Under the pieces are notes generated by a model, which was given only the letters and a program-made list of their open reading frames with translations, was not told the DNA's origin and did not search any database. This document shows positions 15,354-22,902 of a stretch of 26,044 bases of DNA, piece after piece (position 1 is the first letter of the stretch; every line of letters starts with the position of its first letter). The translations under genes were made by a program, and so were the position numbers. This DNA is from Anaerolineaceae bacterium UBA6107 (GTDB lineage Bacteria; Chloroflexota; Anaerolineae; Anaerolineales; Anaerolineaceae), in the NCBI GenBank assembly GCA_002428455.1, contig DIWL01000064.1, positions 1 to 26,044 on the forward strand, given 5' to 3'.

Positions 15354-16217
15354 TTAGCAGGCAATCTCCCGCCAATATATGGGAAATGATTCCTCTGTCA
15401 GCGAGAAACCAAGTTTTTTGTAGAGTCCGATTGAAGCTGAATTGTCCTGCTGTGTATTAACAGTGACCAGATTAATGTGCAACTGTTGGAAATACTCCAG
15501 CATCAACCTGGTTAAAGAATAGCCGATATTGGCATGTTTATAATCCGGGTGGACGGCAAGCCGGGTGAGGTGAGCAGACAGGTGACTGGCTGTGGATAGT
15601 TCATAACCGATGATCGTGTCATCCATTTCCGCAACGCTGGCGTGCGCAGCTGAAAAAAAGGCGCATTCCATGGAAGCCCGGGAAATTGTCCATACCGGGT
15701 CAAATGTCTGGCGGTCAACGGACACGACTGCGTCCAGGTCGGTCTGCGTCATGGGGCGAATGATCAAATTACCCGGTGTTGGAAGTGTTTTTGGAAGTGA
15801 TTGGTTCCAATTCAGCACGACTATCTTTTGGAAAATGGAAAAACTGGTGGCATTAAGCAAGATTTTATACCACTCGTGTAAAGCCACCGTAAATAAACTG
15901 CTCTTTTCCTGCTGCAATATCGCCAGAGAGGGTTCGAGCAGTGAGTGCCAGGTTTTTTCCATATCAGATGACCAGTGATCCATGGCAAAAGCGTGGATCC
16001 AAGCCGTCCCCGGTGGGTCTGCAGCGCAGGAGAACAGTGAGGTTAGTTTTTGGCCTTCGAATCGTAATAGGAATGGTTCTCTTGTCACCCAATCCATCAA
16101 GGGCTGCCAATCAAGGTTGCGATGAACCAGCACCGCCTGATCCATAAACCTGGTGATTGAGGCGATATCCTGGCTGGTCGCCTGGCGTATTGTCACCTTG
16201 GGTAGCGAGGGGAACAT
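15354..16217 (-). CDS. GNAT-family N-acetyltransferase, possibly two-domain
   Basis: A 287-residue protein whose C-terminal half (about 145-287) is a GNAT acetyltransferase domain: IIRPMTQTDLDAVVSVDR, then LTRLAVHPDYKHANIGYSLT (acetyl-CoA loop) and NTQQDNSASIGLYKKLGF. The N-terminal half starts with VTIRQATSQDIASITRFMDQ, which also looks like a GNAT beta1-alpha1 start but lacks a clear acetyl-CoA loop, so it may be a degenerate tandem domain. The acceptor (amine, protein N-terminus or small molecule) cannot be told. The ATG at 16217 is the base directly after the TPR stop (TAAATG), so the two genes are almost surely co-translated. Confidence 0.85.
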   Translation of the reverse strand: MFPSLPKVTIRQATSQDIASITRFMDQAVLVHRNLDWQPLMDWVTREPFLLRFEGQKLTSLFSCAADPPGTAWIHAFAMDHWSSDMEKTWHSLLEPSLAILQQEKSSLFTVALHEWYKILLNATSFSIFQKIVVLNWNQSLPKTLPTPGNLIIRPMTQTDLDAVVSVDRQTFDPVWTISRASMECAFFSAAHASVAEMDDTIIGYELSTASHLSAHLTRLAVHPDYKHANIGYSLTRLMLEYFQQLHINLVTVNTQQDNSASIGLYKKLGFSLTEESFPIYWREIAC

Positions 16218-16754
16218 TTACCGGATCAGTTTCTTTCGTATTGCCGCGAGAATTTTTTTAAAGAAAGAGTCTTTCAGTTTTGGTTGATCCTTCTGATCGT
16301 AAGCTGCCTCCATGGAAGCAATGGCCTGGTAACCTCGTTTGGTTTTTAACTGCAGATCTGAGACGCGGCGTAAAATGCTGGTACGCATTTCCTTTTCACC
16401 GATCTCTTTGAAGATATCCAGTACCTGCTCATATAGCGCGAGCGCTTCTTCTTTCCTTCCCAGCGCTTCCAGTGCAGCAGCAGTGTTGGCAACTGCCATG
16501 CCATGTCGTTTGCGGTCTCCAAATCGGGCGAAAACCTCATCCGTTCCCTTGACCTCATCATAAGCCAATTGCGCCTGTTTCATGGCAAGGCGCGTCACAC
16601 TGAGGTTGTTGCGTGCTTCCGCAACGGCCAATTCATCCCCAATTCCCTCAAAGTAGGTCAGGCAGGTTTGAAATCCCTGGATGGCATCCTCAAAATGCTT
16701 TGAGTTGTAGGCCTTTATCGCCTGTTGCTTGATCGGTTCAGTTTCTTCGTTCAT
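16218..16754 (-). CDS. TPR-repeat protein
   Basis: A 178-residue protein built of about four helix pairs of TPR type: AIKAYNSKHFEDAIQGFQTC, AVAEARNNLSVTRLAMKQAQ, GMAVANTAAALEALGRKEEA and a less regular fourth unit after LALYEQVLDIFKEIGEKEM. The C-terminus is basic (SFFKKILAAIRKKLIR). TPR proteins are scaffolds, so a direct enzymatic role is not expected. It lies 4 bases after the XRE regulator and touches the GNAT gene. That pairing suggests it bridges the regulator and the acetyltransferase, but this is inference only. No Shine-Dalgarno is visible before ATG 16754, consistent with coupling to the upstream gene. Confidence 0.85.
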   Translation of the reverse strand: MNEETEPIKQQAIKAYNSKHFEDAIQGFQTCLTYFEGIGDELAVAEARNNLSVTRLAMKQAQLAYDEVKGTDEVFARFGDRKRHGMAVANTAAALEALGRKEEALALYEQVLDIFKEIGEKEMRTSILRRVSDLQLKTKRGYQAIASMEAAYDQKDQPKLKDSFFKKILAAIRKKLIR

Positions 16755-16758
16755 GAGT

Positions 16759-17424
16759 TTAGTAGGTTATCTCTAGAAGGCTTTCAGCGATCTCACGCAG
16801 CCTGGCTGCATCAATTCCACTGAGTTTTTTTGCTAACTGTAGATATGGCAGGTTTGCCGGATTCGAAACGAATTCGTTCAATTCGGTAGGGAGAATTGCA
16901 GGAGCGGTTTCGGTCACTTCCGTCCTTCTTTTTGGGGTCAGCGGAGATAACAAAGCGTCGATTGAAATCCCCAATTTTGCGCAAGCTTTTTCAAGCACTG
17001 GTTGCGGAATAGGTAATGTTCCGGATTCAAATTCCTCAATCGTGCTAACAGGAAAATTGATTTCTTCTGCCATTTCCTCGATAGGAAGGGCAGCATTATT
17101 GCGGGCTTGCTTGAGAGTTGCTGCGATAATGCGGGTTCTAAGTATGATGAATGCCGGTCTTTTTTCCTGTGAGAGTCTGACAGCAGGTTCTTTTTCATCG
17201 ACCAGCCCCAGTAATTTTTGTAAAGGGACAAGGAAGAGATTCGCCAGCAACTCAAGCTCCGGCAGGCTGGGTGCGTTCTCTCCGTTTTCCATGCTGGTGA
17301 TCATTTCGGGTGAAACACCCAACTGAGCCGCTGCCCTGGCAATGGATATCTCGCTTAGTTCGCGCTCCTGTCGCAATCTGGCACCCAATTCAACTGCCTT
17401 GGTGGAAAAATCATGAATATCCAT
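16759..17424 (-). CDS. Tandem double-HTH XRE-family regulator
   Basis: A 221-residue DNA-binding protein with two XRE/Cro-type helix-turn-helix domains in one chain. The first (about residues 14-70) contains ISIARAAAQLGVSPEMITSM and ENGENAPSLPELELLANLF. The second (about 95-150) contains ALPIEEMAEEINFPVSTIEE and FESGTLPIPQPVLEKACAKL. A linker and a helical C-terminus (NLPYLQLAKKLSGIDAARLR) follow. A GTG at 17430 is in frame, but ATG 17424 is preferred because AGGAG lies 8 bases before it and only 2 before the GTG. Two HTH domains in one polypeptide could bind a pseudo-palindrome as a monomer. The TPR gene follows 4 bases downstream. Confidence 0.88.
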   Translation of the reverse strand: MDIHDFSTKAVELGARLRQERELSEISIARAAAQLGVSPEMITSMENGENAPSLPELELLANLFLVPLQKLLGLVDEKEPAVRLSQEKRPAFIILRTRIIAATLKQARNNAALPIEEMAEEINFPVSTIEEFESGTLPIPQPVLEKACAKLGISIDALLSPLTPKRRTEVTETAPAILPTELNEFVSNPANLPYLQLAKKLSGIDAARLREIAESLLEITY

Positions 17425-17463
17425 GTTCACGGCTCCTCATCCTTTTGATCTCTTGACAGAAAA

Positions 17464-17472
17464 ATTATAGCA
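17464..17472 (-). promoter_or_regulatory. Extended -10 promoter of the XRE-TPR-GNAT run
   Basis: On the minus strand the sequence is TGCTATAAT, 39 bases before ATG 17424. It directly follows the response-regulator stop codon (17479-17481) and shows that the XRE gene has its own promoter. The -35 region is not convincing. Confidence 0.6.
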
Positions 17473-17478
17473 TTTAAA

Positions 17479-18183
17479 TTAAGTACGGTTCTCTTCGAGG
17501 GTAGGCATCTGATAGCCCATACCGGTACGCGTGACGATATGAACCGGATCGTGCGGGTTATCTTCCAGCTTCTGCCTTAACCGGGCAATACTGACCCAGA
17601 GGATCTCTTTCTCTTCTTTGTAACCCTGTCCCCAGGTGGTTTGCAGCAACTCTTCAGCGCTCAACACCTTTCCAAGATTGTGGGCAAAATGGATTAACAG
17701 TTTATATTCAGTTGCCGATAGATAGATCTGATGGTCCCCTTTCCAAACCTCGGCTTTGGCGATATCGATCTTGAGATCACCATGCGTGAAAACCTTTGAT
17801 TTGGTGCCTTCAACTTGATCCTGGCTGCGGCGCAACACAGCCCGCACCCGGGCGATCAGTTCTGTGGCTGAAAATGGTTTCACTACGTAGTCATCCGCTC
17901 CAATGTTCAATCCTTTAACACGGTCCTGTTCTTCACCTAAAGCGGTGAGGAAAATGATGGGAACATTGGAGAATTGGCGAACCCGTTGCATGACAGTGAT
18001 GCCGTCAAGTTTTGGCATGACGACATCCAGGATGATCAGATCCGGCATGTTTTGAGAAATGGCTTCAAGAGCTTCTTCACCATCAGATGCGGAGACGATC
18101 TGGTATCCCTCCTGCTCAAGGTTGACCTTCAAAAGCCGTACATATAAAGGTTCATCATCAACAACTAGGATTCTTGTACTCAT
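17479..18183 (-). CDS. OmpR/PhoB-family two-component response regulator
   Basis: A 234-residue regulator with a receiver domain (about 1-120) and a winged-helix DNA-binding domain (about 135-228). The acidic pair is in VVDDEP, the phospho-acceptor is Asp53 in LIILDVVMPKLDG, and the conserved Thr and Lys are in FLTALGE and VVKPFS (Lys102). The effector domain matches the PhoB type (LSATEYKLLIHFAHNLGKVL, and later WVSIARLRQKLEDN and VTRTGMGYQM). ATG 18183 is chosen over TTG 18186 because of the AAGGGAGGG upstream. It overlaps the stop of the upstream GAF kinase as TGATG, which makes that kinase the obvious partner. Target genes are unknown. Confidence 0.95.
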   Translation of the reverse strand: MSTRILVVDDEPLYVRLLKVNLEQEGYQIVSASDGEEALEAISQNMPDLIILDVVMPKLDGITVMQRVRQFSNVPIIFLTALGEEQDRVKGLNIGADDYVVKPFSATELIARVRAVLRRSQDQVEGTKSKVFTHGDLKIDIAKAEVWKGDHQIYLSATEYKLLIHFAHNLGKVLSAEELLQTTWGQGYKEEKEILWVSIARLRQKLEDNPHDPVHIVTRTGMGYQMPTLEENRT

Positions 18184-19415
18184 CAATTCCCTCCCTTCGT
18201 TTTCATGGCCAGATTCGCGTCCCGGGGTAGTGTAATCCTGAAAGAAATCCCTTGTCCTTTTGTGGAAAAGAGTGACATTTCACCATTGTGGCTTTCGATG
18301 ATCTGCTTACAGATCGATAGTCCAAGACCTGACCCGCGCACACCGTGCGAACTCTCAGGAACCCGGAAGAACCGTGAAAACACCAATGGCAGGTATTTTG
18401 CATCAATCCCCGGTCCCTCATCTGAATATTCCATGATCAGCCGGTTGTCCTCCGGGTAGGCTTTGATGGTGATAACGGCACCTGGAGCATATTTCCTGGA
18501 ATTGTCGATTAGATTATCGATTACCTGGGCGATGCGGCGGGCGTCACCATTGATCGCAGGTAAAGAATCAGCGATCTCAACACGGAAGATCTGACCGGGA
18601 TTGTTCAAAACTGCCCGGCTTACTTCATCCCTGATGATTGAATCAATACGCAGCATCTGGAAATTGAAACGCATGTTCCCGCTCTGCAGCCGTGAGGAAT
18701 CCAGTAGATCATCGATCAGTTCATTGAGATTACTGGTCTCACGGTCGATGATCTCCAAAAAATCTTTCTGGGTTTTCTTGTCCCATTCGGTATCTTCTCG
18801 CAAGAGGGTGGTGGTATATCCCCGGATGAATCCGAGGGGATTGCGGACTTCGTGCGAGATCGTGCTTATGAAGTCACCCTGAAGAGCGGTGTAGGTGCGT
18901 TGTTTTTCTAATTCAATTTCGAGGTCATCCAGTGATTTTTGACGTACGAGTGTGGTGACCTGAACTGCCAAGAATTCAGCAAACTCCTGGCTTCCAGCTT
19001 CATATGCTGGTCCGCCAAAGCGAATGAAAACCAGCGCTCCTGCCTGTGCCTTGGAAATAAAAAGCGGGATCCCCAGGATAAATGGAGCGTTCAAGCGGTC
19101 GACCTGATCGTTGACGGGAACTTCCTCCCGAATGATCTTTTTCTCCGTGATGACTCGGTTGCCAACCGTTTCGCCCCAGGATACGTCGGCTTCTTTTGAT
19201 CTGCCGCGGCCGGTGGCACGAGCATAAACCACATCAATGTGCCCTGAGGATGTCTCGGAAAGATAGACCGCCACATTGTCGAAAATGAAAAAATTCCGGG
19301 AAAAAATTAATATCTGATCCAGTGCACTTTTCCAATCCTGGTTTTCGGCGATGATCTTATAGATCTGTAGTAGTTTATCCTTGTCCAGTTCCTGGAATAA
19401 GTATCCTGTTATCAT
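18183..19415 (-). CDS. Soluble GAF-domain sensor histidine kinase
   Basis: A 410-residue cytoplasmic sensor kinase without membrane helices. Residues 25-165 form a GAF-like sensor, followed by a helical linker. HisKA is at 175-245 with TISHEVRNPLGFIRG and phospho-acceptor His188. The HATPase domain (from about 285) has the N-box NLIDNSRKYAP, the G1 box DEGPG (332-336) and the G2 box GSGLGLSI. No phosphotransfer or receiver domain is attached. It overlaps the response-regulator gene by one base. TATAAT ends 8 bases before ATG 19415, and no Shine-Dalgarno is visible, so its mRNA is probably leaderless and independent of the MshEN kinase gene that ends 24 bases upstream. The GAF ligand is unknown. 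Confidence 0.93.
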   Translation of the reverse strand: MITGYLFQELDKDKLLQIYKIIAENQDWKSALDQILIFSRNFFIFDNVAVYLSETSSGHIDVVYARATGRGRSKEADVSWGETVGNRVITEKKIIREEVPVNDQVDRLNAPFILGIPLFISKAQAGALVFIRFGGPAYEAGSQEFAEFLAVQVTTLVRQKSLDDLEIELEKQRTYTALQGDFISTISHEVRNPLGFIRGYTTTLLREDTEWDKKTQKDFLEIIDRETSNLNELIDDLLDSSRLQSGNMRFNFQMLRIDSIIRDEVSRAVLNNPGQIFRVEIADSLPAINGDARRIAQVIDNLIDNSRKYAPGAVITIKAYPEDNRLIMEYSDEGPGIDAKYLPLVFSRFFRVPESSHGVRGSGLGLSICKQIIESHNGEMSLFSTKGQGISFRITLPRDANLAMKTKGGN

Positions 19416-19423
19416 GATAATTG

Positions 19424-19429
19424 ATTATA
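19424..19429 (-). promoter_or_regulatory. -10 box of the GAF kinase gene, likely leaderless
   Basis: TATAAT on the minus strand, separated from ATG 19415 by exactly 8 bases, the same spacing as at fhaA. A 12-base palindrome TTATCATGATAA (19409-19420) covers the start codon and could be an operator, although several palindromes of that length are expected by chance in a window this size. Confidence 0.5.
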
Positions 19430-19439
19430 CAATAAACCT

Positions 19440-20441
19440 TCAATGAAATAGGGGAAGTTTGAACTGAAAGCTGCTGCCCTGACCCGGAGCAGTTATAACT
19501 TTGATCTCAGACCCATGTGCCTCGATGATGCGCCGGGCAAGCGCCAACCCGATACCAGTCCCGCCATGGGATCTGTTGGACTTGCCATCAAGTTGATGGA
19601 AGGGCTGGAAAGCGTCATCAACCTGGGTTTCGGTCATGCCTGAACCATTGTCTTCAATCGTAATAAGCGCATGATCACCGATCACTTTCAAGTGGATCGA
19701 AACCGTGGCTGAGGAATTGGAAAATTTTACCGCGTTGTCAATGAACTGGTTGATCACCCAGACGATCTTGTTCCTGTCAGCTTTGATCGTAATATTCTCG
19801 TGCTGAGCATCAAGGATGATCTTTAAATTCCTGTTATTTGACTGGCCGGTGTAACGGGCAATGACCAGTTCTGTTGCTTCTTTTAGATCAAAGGATTCGT
19901 ATAACAACATTAATTTGCCGTTCTCAGCGGATGAGAACATGATCAGGTCATCGATCAACCCTTCCAGGCGATCTGTTGAGCGCTGCATGATCGAGAGACT
20001 AAGCGTCGCGTCAGGAATCGAGTCAATTCCCTGTGAATTGAGCAGCAGGTCGATGTAACCCTTAATGTGCGTCAATGGTGTGCGCAACTCGTGAGAGATG
20101 GCGGATACAAAATTGCTCTTTAACAGGTCTAATTCAGAAAGTTTCTGATAAGCGATCTCGAGTTCCGCTGTTCGTTCTGCCACACGTGCCTCAAGCGTAC
20201 GATTGGACTCAAGCAGTGCCTGTTGAAATCTGAGGATCTGTTGTGTAATCGCCTGGTTGAGCGATTCACGTGAAATGTAGCCCATATCGACCAGCAACTC
20301 GCCGATGCGTGTCCATGATCCTCGCGTGGAAATGCGTTTTTGTTCTTCAATGGCCTCGTTTAGTTGTTCTTCGGTGATCAATCCGTTGGAGATGAGTACT
20401 TCTCCCAGACGTGGTACCAGTATTTCCGGTGATAAGGCCAT
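19440..20441 (-). CDS. Soluble histidine kinase with MshEN/GspE-N-like c-di-GMP-type sensor
   Basis: A 333-residue cytoplasmic kinase. Residues 11-34 and 45-68 form two copies of the 24-residue pattern R-[LI]-G-x2-L-[IV]-x2-G-x6-L-x3-I-x2-Q, the motif of GspE-N/MshEN domains that bind cyclic di-GMP in known cases; a 10-residue linker separates them instead of the usual 5. A coiled coil (about 69-107) leads to HisKA with SAISHELRTPLTHIKG (His117). HATPase has the N-box NQFIDNAVKFS (from 231), G1 DNGSG (264-268) and G2 GGTGIGLALAR. ATG 20441 follows AAGGAGG by 7 bases; ATG 20444 is also possible. It lies 16 bases after the amidohydrolase gene. It has no adjacent regulator of its own except the GAF kinase/OmpR pair downstream. 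Confidence 0.9.
   Translation of the reverse strand: MALSPEILVPRLGEVLISNGLITEEQLNEAIEEQKRISTRGSWTRIGELLVDMGYISRESLNQAITQQILRFQQALLESNRTLEARVAERTAELEIAYQKLSELDLLKSNFVSAISHELRTPLTHIKGYIDLLLNSQGIDSIPDATLSLSIMQRSTDRLEGLIDDLIMFSSAENGKLMLLYESFDLKEATELVIARYTGQSNNRNLKIILDAQHENITIKADRNKIVWVINQFIDNAVKFSNSSATVSIHLKVIGDHALITIEDNGSGMTETQVDDAFQPFHQLDGKSNRSHGGTGIGLALARRIIEAHGSEIKVITAPGQGSSFQFKLPLFH
20262..20277. other. Candidate parS (ParB-binding) site
   Basis: On the minus strand the 16-mer is CATTTCACGTGAATCG, which shares 12 of 16 positions with the widely conserved parS sequence TGTTTCACGTGAAACA. The shared run TTTCACGTGAA is 11 bases and contains the central palindrome. It lies inside the MshEN kinase gene, about 1.8 kb from parB. 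parS sites are often inside genes near parAB, so it is plausible, but the outer positions are weak. Confidence 0.4.
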
Positions 20442-20457
20442 CATCTTTCCTCCTTGA

Positions 20458-22038
20458 TCATTGATCTGCGCGATAAACCCATGTGCCATCCACCATGACC
20501 ATACCTGGTTTAACCGAATATACATCACAGGGTGGGATCGAGAACGGATCCTGTTCCAGCACCAGCAGGTCGGCCAATTTTCCCGCTTCCAGGCTTCCCA
20601 AATCCTCTTGCCAGCCGGTTTGGATCGCCGGATTGATCGTGTAACCTTTTATGGCGTCGTCCAGGCTGATGCATTCTTCCGGATACCAGGGTGTTTGCCC
20701 GTTCTGTGCGTTCCGGTTCATGCGATTTACCGCAGCGTGGATTCCCCAGAAGGGGTTCGGGCATTCCACCGGGGCATCGGATCCAAAAACCAATTGGGTG
20801 TTTTGCGAGAGAAGCGATTGAAACGGGTAGGCATACCGGGCGCGGCTGCCCCACTTGCGGTCCGCGGTGGTCATGTCCTGGTACAAGTGTACCGGTTGCA
20901 TGGAAGCCCAGATCCCCAGGCGGGCGGCTTTTTCCAGGTTCTGCGGAGACAGCAGCTGCATATGTTCGATGCGGTGATGCAGGCGGGGCAGGTCATGTTC
21001 TTTTTCGAAGGCACGAAGCATGGCAAATCCTTCTAATACTTCCTGAGTGGCGAGATCGCCAATGGCATGTACTGCCAGGGGTAGGCCGTTTCTACTAGCG
21101 AGGCGGCCTTTTTCCAGGATTTCTTCTGCTTTTAACAGCAATGTACCGCGATTGGTGTCATCTCCTTCGTAGGGCATCAACATGGCGGCAGTCTGCGGAC
21201 CCAGCGCGCCATCTGCAAACATTTTTACCGTTCCTATACGAAGGTGAAAACTGCCAAATCCACCTTTCAGCCCAACGCTCACAGCTTCTTGCAGCTGTTC
21301 AACCGGCAATCCTTTGATCACCCGCAGGGTCAATTCTCCTGCCTGATCCAACTCCTGTAACGCGGTGAAACACGGGACGCGATCGAAATCATGGACAGCT
21401 GTTATACCGAATTGATGAAGCTTTTGCTGCGCTGCTAGAAGGTTTTGTTTCAACCGGGGGCTGCTCAGGGGTGGGATGATCTTTTCAATGAGATTGACCG
21501 CATTTTCGAACAGGATGCCGGTAGGTTTTCCGGCTGCGTCGCGCTGGATAATGCCCCCGTCTGGATCGGGTGTGTTGCCATTGATGCTGGCGTGCTGCAA
21601 TGCCAGCGAATTTGCCCACGCGGAATGCAATGACATATCGGTCAGGTAAACCGGGTGATGCGGCGCGATCCTGTCCAGATCAGTTGCAGTCCCGAAATCG
21701 CCAGGCCAAAAGTTCTGATTCCAGCCATGCCCCCTGATCCATTCGCCTGGTGAGGTTTCCTGCACCCTTGTTTTCACACGTACCAGGCATTCTTCGCGTG
21801 TGGGAGTCGCGCAATCCACCAGGCCTAAGGACAGTCCGTAGAGTTCGAGATGTATGTGGGAATCTGTCAGACCCGGCATCACGTAACGACCATCAAGGTC
21901 TAATTGAGCCACACCGGGTGCAGATAGGTGCAGGATCTCAGCATCGGAGCCGATGGCAGTTATGCGTTGGTGGTCGATGGCAAGGGCGGTTTGATCAGGG
22001 GAACAGCCATGCAATCTGCCGTTGTACAGGAGGAGCAT
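20458..22038 (-). CDS. YtcJ-like amidohydrolase family protein
   Basis: A 526-residue metal-dependent hydrolase of the amidohydrolase_3/YtcJ group. The metal motifs are MPGLTDSHIHLE (His-x-His), HAIGDLA and HHRIEHMQLL, and FGSDAPVECPNPFWGIHAAV holds the final Asp. GGIIQRDAAGKPTGILFEN and WIRGHGWNQNFWP are family hallmarks. Substrates of this group are amides or N-acyl compounds, but the precise one cannot be given. It is 3 bases after parB, whose last codons supply GGAG before ATG 22038, and is followed within 16 bases by the MshEN kinase gene. Its position in a partition/signalling run is unexplained. The 191-residue plus-strand reading frame across it is a shadow. Confidence 0.93.
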   Translation of the reverse strand: MLLLYNGRLHGCSPDQTALAIDHQRITAIGSDAEILHLSAPGVAQLDLDGRYVMPGLTDSHIHLELYGLSLGLVDCATPTREECLVRVKTRVQETSPGEWIRGHGWNQNFWPGDFGTATDLDRIAPHHPVYLTDMSLHSAWANSLALQHASINGNTPDPDGGIIQRDAAGKPTGILFENAVNLIEKIIPPLSSPRLKQNLLAAQQKLHQFGITAVHDFDRVPCFTALQELDQAGELTLRVIKGLPVEQLQEAVSVGLKGGFGSFHLRIGTVKMFADGALGPQTAAMLMPYEGDDTNRGTLLLKAEEILEKGRLASRNGLPLAVHAIGDLATQEVLEGFAMLRAFEKEHDLPRLHHRIEHMQLLSPQNLEKAARLGIWASMQPVHLYQDMTTADRKWGSRARYAYPFQSLLSQNTQLVFGSDAPVECPNPFWGIHAAVNRMNRNAQNGQTPWYPEECISLDDAIKGYTINPAIQTGWQEDLGSLEAGKLADLLVLEQDPFSIPPCDVYSVKPGMVMVDGTWVYRADQ

Positions 22039-22041
22039 CTT

Positions 22042-22893
22042 TTACTCCAGTAAATTGTCGATCAGGCTATTCAATTCTTCTTCGGAATAATAATGGATGG
22101 TGATCGTACCGCCTTTACCGCTGGGATGAAGGAGCACCTTCGTTCCAAATCGGCCGCGCAGTCTTTCCTCAATTTCCTGGATCAATGGATCGATCGGTTT
22201 AACCGGAGGGGCGGGCGGTTTTTCTCCAGACAACTTACGAACCAGTTCTTCAGTGCGGCGCACATTCAGTTCCTGGGCGAGAATGGTGTGCAGCGCGGCT
22301 ATCTGTGCTTCTTCAGTTGGCAAACCAAGCAAGGCGCGGGCATGCCCCTCGGAGATCTTCTGGACAGCAAGGGCTTCCTGGATGACCGCGGGGAGGTTGA
22401 GCAACCGGAGGGTGTTGGTAACCGTTGTCCGGCTCTTACCCATTTGAGCAGCAAGACCTTCGTGGGTCAGGTTAAATTCATCCACAAGCCGTTTGAATCC
22501 CCTGGCGGTTTCCAGCGGTGAGAGGTCCGCGCGTTGGATATTTTCGATGAGTGCTTCGGTCAATCGTTGTTGTTCGGTAACGGTGCGGATGATGACTGGC
22601 ACTTTTTCCAGACCGGCGAGCCTGGCGGCGCGCAGGCGTCTTTCTCCAGCGATGAGGATATAGTTACCGGAAATCAGATCGTGCGAGACGACGAGCGGTT
22701 GGAGGATGCCATGTTCACGGATCGATGCAGCCAGCTCAACCAGGTTTTCATCGTTGATCGAGTCGCGCGGCTGTTGCGGGTTTGGTATGATCATCGATAG
22801 GGGAACATGACTATCAGCGGGGGCAGCCGGGCTGGTGAAACCAGCTGGAATGAGGGCGTCCAAGCCTTTTCCGAGACCGGATTTTTGTGCCAT
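22042..22893 (-). CDS. parB: Chromosome-partitioning protein ParB
   Basis: A 283-residue ParB/Spo0J. It is a CTPase clamp that loads at parS and spreads over the origin region to organise and segregate chromosomes. Present are the N-terminal KSGLGKGLDALIP tag typical of chromosomal ParB, the catalytic box GERRLRAARLAGLEKVPVII, IENIQRADLSPLETARGFKR, the HTH LTHEGLAAQMGKSRTTVTNT, KISEGHARALLGL, and a C-terminal dimer segment. A GTG at 22902 is in frame, but ATG 22893 is chosen because it gives the usual MAQKSGLGKGLDAL start and GGTGG lies 5 bases before it. It follows parA by 9 bases. The presence of the pair suggests proximity to the replication origin, but no dnaA or oriC is seen. Confidence 0.97.
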   Translation of the reverse strand: MAQKSGLGKGLDALIPAGFTSPAAPADSHVPLSMIIPNPQQPRDSINDENLVELAASIREHGILQPLVVSHDLISGNYILIAGERRLRAARLAGLEKVPVIIRTVTEQQRLTEALIENIQRADLSPLETARGFKRLVDEFNLTHEGLAAQMGKSRTTVTNTLRLLNLPAVIQEALAVQKISEGHARALLGLPTEEAQIAALHTILAQELNVRRTEELVRKLSGEKPPAPPVKPIDPLIQEIEERLRGRFGTKVLLHPSGKGGTITIHYYSEEELNSLIDNLLE

Positions 22894-22902
22894 AAATTCC
22901 AC

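Noticed and set aside
20461..21036. A 191-residue plus-strand open frame opposite the amidohydrolase gene
   Set aside because: It has no recognisable domain, is fully antisense to a well-identified enzyme, and has the composition of a codon-bias shadow.
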